Numbered from the stretch's first letter, positions 1 to 5,241 are shown. The stretch is 6,137 nucleotides of DNA from Candidatus Dormiibacterota bacterium (GCA_003136295.1 PLDZ01000052.1:2713-8849); one strand, 5' to 3'. Notes: generated from the letters alone by a model not told the origin. Translations and numbers: made by a program.

Positions 1-684
1 CGCCAGGATCTTGCGTTCGCGCGGCGTGAGGTGCGCCATCACCTGCTCGAGAACGTCCTGCATCTCGACGCGTTCGAGGTTGTCGTCCGAGAGCCCGAGC
101 CGGTCGCCCAGGGTGAGCGGCTCGTCGCCGCCACCGACCGGACCGTCGAGGGAGACGGTGTGCTGTGCCGGGGCAACCTCCATCGCCGCGAGCACCTGAT
201 CGGGCTCGAGTCCGACCCGTGCCCCGATCTCGGCGACCGAGGGCGATCGTCCCAACTCGTTCTGGAGCAGCTGGGTTGCGGCGTTCACCTTGGCGAGGTT
301 CTCCTGGAGCCGGCGAGGCACCCGGACGGCCCAGGAGCGGTCGCGGAAGTGACGCCGGATCTCGCCTGCAATGGTGGGAGTCGCGAAGGTGCTGAACTCG
401 TTCTCCAGGGATGGGTCGAATCGCTCGATTGCCTGGATCAGACCGAGAAACCCGACCTGCTCGATGTCTTCGAGGGGCTCGCCACGATTGGCAAAACGAC
501 GGGCGATGTAGTGGACGAGGTCGCTGTTGAGCTCGACGAGCCGTTCGCGGATGCGTGGATCGCGCGTCTTGTTGAACTCGCGAAGCAGGCGCCGCATCTC
601 GGCTCGTTCGGCCGTCTCGGCAGGCTTCGCAATCGTCCGCTCGCGGGTTGTCACGCCGTCGCCGCGCCCCGGCGCCGGGGTCAC
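1..684 (-). CDS. SigB/SigF-family alternative RNA polymerase sigma factor (3' end cut by window edge)
   Basis: Directs RNA polymerase to stress or developmental promoters; group 3 sigma-70 family. I translated 228 codons by hand and the frame is open to base 1. Residues ~45-115 hold region 2, with RRFANRGEPLEDIEQVGFLG (62-81), ERFDP (87-91) and FSTFATPTIAGEIRRHFRD (97-115). WAVRVPRRLQE (118-128) starts region 3, and ELGRSPSVAEIGARVGL (143-159) lies within it. HLTPRERKILA (218-228) begins region 4, but its helix-turn-helix is outside the window. The FATPTIAGEIRRHFRD/WAVRVPRR block is characteristic of the SigB/SigF/SigG group rather than primary or ECF sigmas. The chosen start is GTG at 684-682, inside a GTGA overlap with the anti-sigma stop and with AAGG 4 nt upstream, so translation is probably coupled. 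A second in-frame GTG at 654-652 has no obvious ribosome site. Gene order (anti-sigma, then sigma) matches rsbW-sigB and usfX-sigF. The family is certain; orthology to a particular named sigma is not. Confidence 0.95.
   Translation of the reverse strand, partial: MTPAPGRGDGVTTRERTIAKPAETAERAEMRRLLREFNKTRDPRIRERLVELNSDLVHYIARRFANRGEPLEDIEQVGFLGLIQAIERFDPSLENEFSTFATPTIAGEIRRHFRDRSWAVRVPRRLQENLAKVNAATQLLQNELGRSPSVAEIGARVGLEPDQVLAAMEVAPAQHTVSLDGPVGGGDEPLTLGDRLGLSDDNLERVEMQDVLEQVMAHLTPRERKILA
667..680. repeat. 14-nt perfect palindrome at the start of the sigma gene
   Basis: CCCCGGCGCCGGGG reads the same on both strands. It occupies codons 2-6 of the sigma factor, directly after the GTGA overlap with the anti-sigma gene. 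In mRNA it could fold into a 5-bp stem with a GCGC loop beside the start codon. Confidence 0.35.
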
Positions 685-1115
685 GACGCCTTGTATTTGG
701 TCAGCCGAACGCGCAGGCTCCCAGTTCGCTCGTCGACCCGGTACGTGCTGTCGTCGACGAAGAGGCCCATGAGCCGGAGCGCCAGGTCGGTCGCGCCGAC
801 CAGCTCGCCCTCGTGTCCAAATCCTGCCTGCTCCGCACGCGCCCTGAGCTCAGCTTCGCGATTGACGGTGCTGCGCACCGTCACTTCAAGGCCGGTGTCG
901 CTCATCTTGAACACAATCCGAACCTGCCCCGCGATCGATCCCGAGTGCTCGAGGCACCGGACCGCGTTCTCGCACGCCTGGGCCACCGCGATGGTGAGGT
1001 CATCGATGGCGTCCATGTCGAAACCGGCCAGCGACCCGAATGCGCCGGCTGCCCGCTTGGCGACGAGGATGTGCTCGCGATCAGCAGGCAGACGGAGTTC
1101 GGAAACGGTTCCCAT
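681..1115 (-). CDS. Anti-sigma factor, RsbW/UsfX-like with a degenerate GHKL ATPase fold
   Basis: Predicted 144-aa partner that binds and silences the downstream sigma factor. The general pattern is that of a HATPase_c_2 (RsbW/SpoIIAB) protein. An N-terminal strand/helix is followed by the N-box-like segment DDLTIAVAQACENAV (38-52), a beta core (QVRIVFKMSDTGLEVTVRS, 64-82) and a GATDLALRLMGLFVDDSTY segment (107-125) matching the G2 box and final helix. In SpoIIAB the N box has Glu46 and Asn50. Here Asn50 is kept but position 46 is Gln (codon CAG at 980-978). The G1 box (D-x-G-x-G) is absent: the region reads TVRSTVNREAE (79-89). Mycobacterial UsfX also lacks a clear G1 box. I chose ATG 1115-1113 over the in-frame GTG 1136-1134 because the GTG overlaps the -10 of a SigF-type promoter. 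The stop at 681-683 overlaps the sigma GTG. No anti-anti-sigma gene is in the window. Confidence 0.87.
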   Translation of the reverse strand: MGTVSELRLPADREHILVAKRAAGAFGSLAGFDMDAIDDLTIAVAQACENAVRCLEHSGSIAGQVRIVFKMSDTGLEVTVRSTVNREAELRARAEQAGFGHEGELVGATDLALRLMGLFVDDSTYRVDERTGSLRVRLTKYKAS

Positions 1116-1128
1116 GGCGCTGTTTACG

Positions 1129-1154
1129 TACCCCACTGGGCGAGCCCCGAAACC
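1129..1154 (-). promoter_or_regulatory. SigB/SigF-type promoter of the anti-sigma/sigma operon
   Basis: Read on the minus strand, GGTTT (1154-1150) is followed by a 16-nt spacer and GGGTA (1133-1129). This matches the published mycobacterial SigF consensus GGTTT-N15-17-GGGTA and is close to the B. subtilis SigB consensus (GTTT-N13-15-GGGWA). Only 13 nt separate GGGTA from the anti-sigma ATG at 1115. With a normal start distance, the transcript would have a leader of about 5-8 nt with no room for a Shine-Dalgarno site. The sequence match is direct; autoregulation is inferred from the neighbouring sigma gene. Confidence 0.75.
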
Positions 1155-1174
1155 GCAGGTTGGTCCGAGGGCTC
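1142..1174. repeat. Imperfect inverted repeat overlapping the SigF-type promoter
   Basis: GAGCCC (1142-1147) pairs with GGGCTC (1169-1174), continued by CG (1148-1149) with CG (1166-1167) across a bulge. An inner AACC-GCA-GGTT hairpin (1151-1161) sits over the -35 element. The structure starts at the stop codon of the 68-aa gene, so it could act as a weak 3' end for the upstream operon or an operator-like element. There is no T tract, so a canonical intrinsic terminator is not supported. Confidence 0.35.
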
Positions 1175-1379
1175 AGGCGCCGGACGGCTCGGACGAGGGC
1201 ATCGACGGTGCTGCTGAGCCGGCGGCGCGACCCTCATCCACGGCCCCGGCGATCTCGGCCTCCCATTCGCGCGCCTCCGCCTCTTCACGGCGGCGAGCTC
1301 GGACGCGCCAGAAAAACACAGCACCCGTGATGGCCGCGCCTGCCGCCACAAGCCCTTTCTTACCGAACGGAACACGCAT
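1173..1379 (-). CDS. Small single-pass membrane protein, 68 aa, function unknown
   Basis: I do not recognise a family with confidence. Residues 9-24 (GLVAAGAAITGAVFFW) form one hydrophobic helix, flanked by KK before and RVRARRR (25-31) after. The positive-inside rule would place the C-terminus in the cytoplasm. An acidic/alanine-rich helix (32-47) and a Ser/Pro/Ala tail follow. The start ATG at 1379-1377 has an excellent ribosome site, GGAGG at 1388-1392 with 8 nt spacing. This supports the gene being real despite its size. It lies 31 nt after the stop of the 87-aa membrane protein and is probably the last gene of the hisS operon. Small proteins of this layout (short N-terminus, one helix, charged tail) are common in actinobacteria, but no role is assigned here. 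Confidence 0.72.
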   Translation of the reverse strand: MRVPFGKKGLVAAGAAITGAVFFWRVRARRREEAEAREWEAEIAGAVDEGRAAGSAAPSMPSSEPSGA

Positions 1380-1387
1380 TCCACGAG

Positions 1388-1392
1388 CCTCC
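1388..1392 (-). promoter_or_regulatory. Ribosome binding site of the 68-aa membrane protein
   Basis: GGAGG on the minus strand, 8 nt before ATG 1379-1377. It is one of the two strongest Shine-Dalgarno sequences in the window and fixes the start of a short gene that could otherwise be dismissed. Confidence 0.75.
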
Positions 1393-1410
1393 GAATTGCC
1401 GACTCGGGCA

Positions 1411-1674
1411 TTATGGCCCTCGGCGCCGCGCCGGCGCGAGCACCGCGCCGGTCACTTCGAAGAGCACGACGCCCACCGCATCCGCGACCGGGTGGAGCGC
1501 TCCGAGCTGAGGGCCGCCCACCCGGGTGGCGATGGCGACGAGCTCGCCCGCGACCACACCGGCCGCGGCGAGGATGAGCGTGAGCAGAAAGGATCCGCGC
1601 CGGGGCATCACCATCGCCGACACGGTGGTGCCGATGAGCACGAAGAGGATCGCGAGGCCGAGCCCCGGGCTCAC
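1411..1674 (-). CDS. Small three-helix membrane protein, 87 aa, GlsB/YeaQ-like architecture
   Basis: Three hydrophobic segments are visible at about residues 5-23, 29-49 and 60-80. A short basic turn (PRRGS, 24-28) separates the first two, and the end is basic (ARRRG). Length, helix spacing and the Gly/Ala-rich second helix (LLTLILAAAGVVAGEL) resemble the GlsB/YeaQ/YmgE transglycosylase-associated family. The resemblance is architectural and I see no decisive motif, so the family is tentative. The third helix carries Asp65 and Glu73, unusual for a purely structural segment. The start is GTG 1674-1672, overlapping the aspS stop in a GTGA junction. There is no convincing independent ribosome site, so translation is probably coupled to aspS. 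The stop is TAA at 1413-1411. A role in the envelope is likely only in the general sense that it is membrane-embedded. Confidence 0.7.
   Translation of the reverse strand: MSPGLGLAILFVLIGTTVSAMVMPRRGSFLLTLILAAAGVVAGELVAIATRVGGPQLGALHPVADAVGVVLFEVTGAVLAPARRRGP
1431..1451. repeat. 8-bp perfect GC hairpin near the 3' end of the 87-aa gene
   Basis: CCGGCGCG (1431-1438) and CGCGCCGG (1444-1451) are exact reverse complements around a 5-nt loop (1439-1443). The repeat lies in codons for the Ala/Pro/Arg-rich tail and may be a by-product of codon bias. No T tract follows on either strand. Confidence 0.3.
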
Positions 1675-3455
1675 GGCTTCGGGGTGGTCGGGAGGATCGC
1701 AATGCCCAGCTCACGCAGTTGAGCGGGGTCGACCGGGGCGGGCGCGTCGGTCATCGGCTCCTGCCCCTGCTGGTTCTTGGGAAATGCGATCACGTCGCGG
1801 ATGTTGTCGGTCCCAAGCCCTTCCATGACCATCCGGTCGACGCCGCCGGCCCACCCGCCATGGGGTGGCACGCCATATTCAAACGCCTCGAGCAGGAAGC
1901 CGAATTTGCGTCGCGCCTCCTCGGCGTCGATGCCCAGCGCTGCGAGGACGCGCTGCTGGATCGCCGGGTCGGTGATGCGGATGCTGCCGCTGCCGATCTC
2001 CCGTCCGTTGACGACGAGGTCGTAGGCGCGCGATCGCACCGCGAGCGGATCCGACTCGAGGAGGTCGAGATCATCGGCGTGGATCATGGTGAACGGGTGG
2101 TGTGCCGCTCCGATCTCACCGGTCTCCTCACTCCGCTCGAACATTGGAAACTCGGTCACCCAGAGCATGTCGATGCGCGAGTCGTCGTACAGAGCTCGAC
2201 TGCGGCCGAGGTGGTTGCGCACCGCCCCGAGTGCGGCGTTGACCACGCCCGGCCGGTCGGCGACCATGAGGACGCAGTCCCCGGGCTGCGCGCCGGTGGC
2301 GGTGCCGATCGCCTCGAGCTCGGCAGGCGTGAAGAACTTCGCGATACCGCCCTGCCAGCCGTCCTCCCGCTTCCACAGATAGGCGAGTCCACGCGCTTTC
2401 GCACCGCGCGCAACCTCGGTGAGCTCGCCCTCGATGTCGCTGCGGCTCAGGTCGTCGCCGCCCGTGACGCAGATGCCCTTGATGATGCCGCCGGCCGCGA
2501 CCGCGTCGGCAAAGACTCGGAATCCCGAACCCCCGACGACGCCCGTGAGATCGCGCAGCAGGAGCTCGAATCGGGTGTCCGGCTTGTCGACGCCGTAGCT
2601 GTCGATCGCCTGCCGCCAGGTCATCCGCGGGAACGGAACGCTCAGAGGGCCGCCGCGGAAATCGCACGCCTCCCAGGCGCTCGGAATCGCATGCTCGAGC
2701 GCGGCGAAGATGTCGTCCTCGTCGACGAAGGACATCTCGATGTCGAGTTGCGTGAACTCTGGCTGGCGATCCGCGCGCAGGTCCTCGTCGCGCATGCAGT
2801 GAGCGAGCTGAAAGTACCTGTCGAAGCCGGCGACCATCGAAAGTTGCTTGTACAGCTGGGGTGATTGGGGCAGCGCATAGAAACTGCCCGGGAACAGCCG
2901 GCTCGGGACGAGGTAGTCGCGAGCTCCTTCGGGCGTGGCCCGGATCATCATCGGAGTCTCGATCTCCAGGAATCCGATCTCGCTCATGGCACGGCGGAGC
3001 TCGGTGGAGAATTTCGCGCGAGCACGCAGGTTGCGCTGCAGGTGAACGCGCCGCAGATCGAGGTACCGGTGACGCAGGCGCAGCTGCTCGTCAACCTCGG
3101 AGTCCTCGTTGACCGGAAACGGCGGCGTCTTGGCGATGGCGAGCACCGTGCAGGCGCTGGCGCGCAACTCGACCTCGCCGGTCTCGCGTTTTGGATTGAC
3201 GTTCTCGGGGGCGCGCATCTTCAGCTCGCCGTCAAAGCGCAGCACCCATTCGAGCCGTGCTTCGCGAGCCGCGCGGTGTGCCTCGGGCGCGTCGTTGGGG
3301 TCGATGACCACCTGGAGGATGCCGGTGTGGTCGCGAAGGTCGATGAAGATGAGACCGCCGTGGTCACGTCGGTGGTCAACCCAACCGAATGCGGTGGCGT
3401 GCGCCCCTGAGTCCGCGGCGCGAGGCGTGCCGCAGTAGGTGCGGTTGGTGCTCAC
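1671..3455 (-). CDS. aspS: Aspartyl-tRNA synthetase
   Basis: Class IIb synthetase that charges tRNA-Asp with aspartate in the cytoplasm; 594 aa, the usual bacterial-type length. An N-terminal OB-fold anticodon-binding domain (about 1-110) contains GWVDHRRDHGGLIFIDLRD (24-42). Class II motif 1 is near 158-170, then QSPQLYKQ (197-204) and motif 2, with RDEDLRADRQPEFTQLDIEM (222-241). The bacterial GAD insertion spans about 290-400. Motif 3 includes GVPPHGG (528-534), GVDRMVM (538-544) and GTDNIRDVIAFPK (548-560). His32 lies where non-discriminating AspRS enzymes carry His and discriminating ones Leu, so it may also charge tRNA-Asn. The start GTG 3455-3453 overlaps the hisS stop (GTGA) and has GGAGG 6 nt upstream. 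Its own stop overlaps the next GTG. The hisS-aspS adjacency is common in bacteria and supports both calls. Confidence 0.98.
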   Translation of the reverse strand: MSTNRTYCGTPRAADSGAHATAFGWVDHRRDHGGLIFIDLRDHTGILQVVIDPNDAPEAHRAAREARLEWVLRFDGELKMRAPENVNPKRETGEVELRASACTVLAIAKTPPFPVNEDSEVDEQLRLRHRYLDLRRVHLQRNLRARAKFSTELRRAMSEIGFLEIETPMMIRATPEGARDYLVPSRLFPGSFYALPQSPQLYKQLSMVAGFDRYFQLAHCMRDEDLRADRQPEFTQLDIEMSFVDEDDIFAALEHAIPSAWEACDFRGGPLSVPFPRMTWRQAIDSYGVDKPDTRFELLLRDLTGVVGGSGFRVFADAVAAGGIIKGICVTGGDDLSRSDIEGELTEVARGAKARGLAYLWKREDGWQGGIAKFFTPAELEAIGTATGAQPGDCVLMVADRPGVVNAALGAVRNHLGRSRALYDDSRIDMLWVTEFPMFERSEETGEIGAAHHPFTMIHADDLDLLESDPLAVRSRAYDLVVNGREIGSGSIRITDPAIQQRVLAALGIDAEEARRKFGFLLEAFEYGVPPHGGWAGGVDRMVMEGLGTDNIRDVIAFPKNQQGQEPMTDAPAPVDPAQLRELGIAILPTTPKP

Positions 3456-4723
3456 GAGGTCCCTCCGAGGATGCGCGTCACGGTCGCGATCAGCTCTGCG
3501 ATCGGAACGGTCTGCTGGCTGCGGCCGTCCAGGTCGCGAACCACAGCGCTGTCTTCGGCGACTTCGTTTTCGCCAACGATGACTGCAACCCGCGCGCCGA
3601 CACGACCGGCGCCGCGCAGCTTGCGGTCGAGCCGGCGGTCGGCCACGTCGAGGACCGTCCGCGCGCCGGCGTCGCGGAGGAGACGCGCCATGCCCGCGGC
3701 CGCCTCCGCCTGGCCGGGCTCGACGGAGCAGACGAGCGTCTCGGCCGCGGGTTCGATCCCAGGAACCGTGCCGAGGGCGCGAGCGACCATGAGGATCCGC
3801 TCCACGCCAAGCGCGTACCCGGTGGCTGCGGTCGCCGGGAAGCCGAGCAATTCGGCCAGGCCGTCGTAGCGGCCTCCCCCTCCGAGCGAGCTCTGCGCCC
3901 CCTGCAGGGTGTCGTGCCAGAACTCGAAGACGGTGTCGCTGTAGTAGTCGAGCCCGCGGACCAGGCGGTCGTTGCGGATCGCGTCGATCCCCGCCGCCTC
4001 GAGGTCGCGCAGCACCGCGGTGAAATGGTCCCGGCTCGCCCGGTCAAGCGAGTCCCAAAGCAGCGGGGCACCCGCGACCAGGCCGGCGTCCCGTTTGCAG
4101 TCAAGGAGTCGGAGCGGGTTGGTGTGCAGGCGGCGACGGCAGTCGTCGCAGAGCGACGCCTCCAGCGGGGTGTAGTAATCGACCAGCGCCGCGCGGTAGC
4201 GGGCGCGGTCTTCGGGACCACCCAGCGAGTTGACCTGAAGGCGGATGCCGGTGATCCCGAGCGCCCGGAAGAACCGCCACGCCACCTCCACGATCTCCGC
4301 GTCTAACCCCGGCGAGCCCTCGCCGATGCACTCGATACCGACCTGGGTGAATTGATGCTGCCGGCCGGCCTGGGGCCGTTCGGCGCGGAAGAACGGCCCC
4401 GCGTAGTGCACACGAACCGGCCGCACCTCCTGGTCGAGGTGCGATCCGAGCACGGCGCGGAGCGTTCCGGCGGTGCCCTCGGGCCGCAGCGTGAGGGAGC
4501 GCCCACCGCGATCCTCGAAGGTGAACATCTGCTTCTCGACGATGTCGGTCTCGGTGCCCACCCCGCGACTGAACAACTCGGTCGCTTCGATGATTGGTGT
4601 CTCGATGGCACGGTACCCAAAGGATTCCGCGACCCCGCGGTGGGTTTCGAGCAACCATCGGCGGGCGGTGAACTCCTCGGGCAGGATGTCGCGCGTTCCT
4701 TTGGGCGCTGCGATCTCAGGCAT
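3452..4723 (-). CDS. hisS: Histidyl-tRNA synthetase
   Basis: Class IIa synthetase that charges tRNA-His in the cytoplasm; 423 aa, the normal length. The start segment PKGTRDILPEE (7-17) is the family signature. Motif 1 lies around 38-60. RPEGTAGTLRA (80-90) is followed by motif 2, GPFFRAERPQAGRQHQFTQ (109-127). A CDDC...C cluster (192-195 and Cys209) with TNPLRLLDCK (201-210) is typical of the insertion in many bacterial HisRS. The histidine-specific motif LVRGLDYYSDTVFEF (254-268) includes the catalytic Arg256, followed by GGGGRYDGLAELLG (281-294) and motif 3 GYALGVERI (302-310). The anticodon-binding domain is about 328-423. I start it at ATG 4723-4721; a longer TTG-initiated frame adds 14 unlikely residues. 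A TACACT sequence lies 9 nt upstream, so the leader may be very short. The stop overlaps the aspS GTG. Confidence 0.98.
   Translation of the reverse strand: MPEIAAPKGTRDILPEEFTARRWLLETHRGVAESFGYRAIETPIIEATELFSRGVGTETDIVEKQMFTFEDRGGRSLTLRPEGTAGTLRAVLGSHLDQEVRPVRVHYAGPFFRAERPQAGRQHQFTQVGIECIGEGSPGLDAEIVEVAWRFFRALGITGIRLQVNSLGGPEDRARYRAALVDYYTPLEASLCDDCRRRLHTNPLRLLDCKRDAGLVAGAPLLWDSLDRASRDHFTAVLRDLEAAGIDAIRNDRLVRGLDYYSDTVFEFWHDTLQGAQSSLGGGGRYDGLAELLGFPATAATGYALGVERILMVARALGTVPGIEPAAETLVCSVEPGQAEAAAGMARLLRDAGARTVLDVADRRLDRKLRGAGRVGARVAVIVGENEVAEDSAVVRDLDGRSQQTVPIAELIATVTRILGGTS
3462..3466 (-). promoter_or_regulatory. Ribosome binding site of aspS
   Basis: GGAGG on the minus strand, 6 nt before GTG 3455-3453 and inside the end of hisS. 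It decides the aspS start and shows that aspS has its own strong initiation site besides any coupling through the GTGA overlap. Confidence 0.8.
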
Positions 4724-4732
4724 TGGCGTCCG

Positions 4733-4738
4733 AGTGTA
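4733..4738 (-). promoter_or_regulatory. Candidate -10 element for hisS
   Basis: TACACT on the minus strand fits TANNNT and lies 9 nt before the hisS ATG, which would give a leaderless or 1-3-nt-leader transcript. No good -35 hexamer is present at 16-19 nt; the nearest candidate, TTGCAG, is 21 nt away. No strong ribosome site precedes hisS, which is consistent with this reading. Confidence 0.4.
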
Positions 4739-4756
4739 CGGGCTTGCGGCTGCAGC

Positions 4757-4769
4757 GCCCTGCAAGGGC
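4757..4769. repeat. Small GC hairpin between the 113-aa ORF and hisS
   Basis: GCCCT-GCA-AGGGC forms a perfect 5-bp stem with a 3-nt loop in the 52-nt gap upstream of hisS. It may mark the end of the upstream transcript, but it has no T tract and is short. Confidence 0.25.
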
Positions 4770-4775
4770 TGAGCT

Positions 4776-5117
4776 TCAGCGGAGCCATTCTCGAAACCGC
4801 CTGGCGTTCACGGGGTGTGCGAAGGAGAGGGTCGGTGTGAACTCTGACGGGAGGGCGTGCACCCGCCTCAGAGTGCGATCGCAGCCCTCCGCGAGCGCTC
4901 GGGGGCCGGACCTGCCCTCTCGCCTCAGCGAGGAAATCGCAATAAGCATCGGCGCGCGGCGCCCGACCGCGACCAGAACGCTGCATCCCAGCGCCGTGAC
5001 CACGAGTGGCTCGCAGTCGCTTCCTCTGACTCCCACCGCCAGTGATCCGTTGGTCTCGGATTCGAGCAACTCGGAAGCGGCGCGTTCCAGCAGGCGGATG
5101 CGCTCGAGCGGTTCCAT
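4776..5117 (-). CDS. Unrecognised 113-aa protein
   Basis: No known family is recognised. The predicted protein begins with a charged helix (MEPLERIRLLERAASELLE, 1-19). Alternating hydrophobic stretches follow (GSLAVGV, PLVVTAL, SVLVAVG, PMLIAIS) and suggest a small alpha/beta fold. A basic C-terminal part ends in NARRFREWLR. No signal peptide or membrane helix is clear, so it is probably cytoplasmic. ATG 5117-5115 is the first plausible start, since the frame upstream is open but has no ATG or GTG nearby. There is no recognisable ribosome site. It lies 52 nt upstream of hisS on the same strand, with a small hairpin between, and is divergent from the DUF222 gene. The translated composition looks protein-like, but high-G+C DNA yields many spurious frames, so this is the least certain gene here. 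Confidence 0.45.
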   Translation of the reverse strand: MEPLERIRLLERAASELLESETNGSLAVGVRGSDCEPLVVTALGCSVLVAVGRRAPMLIAISSLRREGRSGPRALAEGCDRTLRRVHALPSEFTPTLSFAHPVNARRFREWLR

Positions 5118-5216
5118 GCGCGCAGGTTGCTCGGGGTATGCGACAGACGGGTGTCGCGAGGTCGCGTCCCCGCTGTGCGCGGTGCGTCCACGGCTCGAGA
5201 AGTGGCAGCGACTGCG

Positions 5217-5230
5217 CGAACATATGTTCT
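5217..5230. promoter_or_regulatory. LexA (SOS) operator
   Basis: CGAACATATGTTCT contains a perfect 12-nt palindrome (5218-5229) and matches the Gram-positive/actinobacterial LexA consensus CGAAC-N4-GTTCG at all but the last base. It directly abuts the -10 of the DUF222 gene, sharing T5230, so bound LexA would block RNA polymerase. DUF222/13E12 genes in Mycobacterium tuberculosis are known to carry LexA sites, which supports the call. Confidence 0.8.
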
Positions 5231-5235
5231 ATACT
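5230..5235 (+). promoter_or_regulatory. -10 element of the DUF222 gene, leaderless configuration
   Basis: TATACT is close to the TATAAT consensus and ends 6 nt before ATG 5242. That spacing places the predicted transcription start at or next to the A of the start codon. No clear -35 is visible, as is usual for actinobacterial leaderless promoters. Confidence 0.65.
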
Positions 5236-5241
5236 ACAGGA

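Larger units (their letters stand above)
5118..5241. other. Divergent intergenic region (124 nt)
   Basis: This is the only substantial non-coding gap. Its right end holds the SOS box and -10 of the DUF222 gene. I find no convincing promoter for the leftward 113-aa ORF; TATGTT read leftward inside the SOS palindrome could serve as a -10 but is far from that start. The middle (about 5140-5205) shows nothing recognisable. Confidence 0.6.

Noticed and set aside
1124..1714. 196-codon minus-strand frame
   Set aside because: It is an out-of-frame shadow of the two small membrane-protein genes, which have better starts and clear membrane helices.
31..1722. 563-codon open frame on the plus strand
   Set aside because: It is antisense to four to five well-supported minus-strand genes, including the sigma and anti-sigma factors. 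Long mirror frames are expected in high-G+C coding DNA, and its translation shows no recognisable domain.
1719..2864. 381-codon plus-strand frame
   Set aside because: It lies entirely antisense to aspS, whose motifs are unmistakable; the frame is a codon-bias shadow.
3389..4306. 305-codon plus-strand frame
   Set aside because: It is antisense to hisS and the start of aspS, with no family features.
4757..4769. Intrinsic terminator before hisS
   Set aside because: The stem is only 5 bp and no T tract follows on either strand, so it is listed only as a hairpin.
4724..4775. T-box or other tRNA-sensing leader for hisS
   Set aside because: The gap is only 52 nt, far too short for a T-box, and no T-box sequence is visible.
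5110..5138. A second SigF-like promoter on the plus strand (GGTTC ... GGGTA)
   Set aside because: The spacer is 19 nt, outside the 15-17 range. The -35 is imperfect, and the site is about 100 nt from the DUF222 start, which already has a better promoter.
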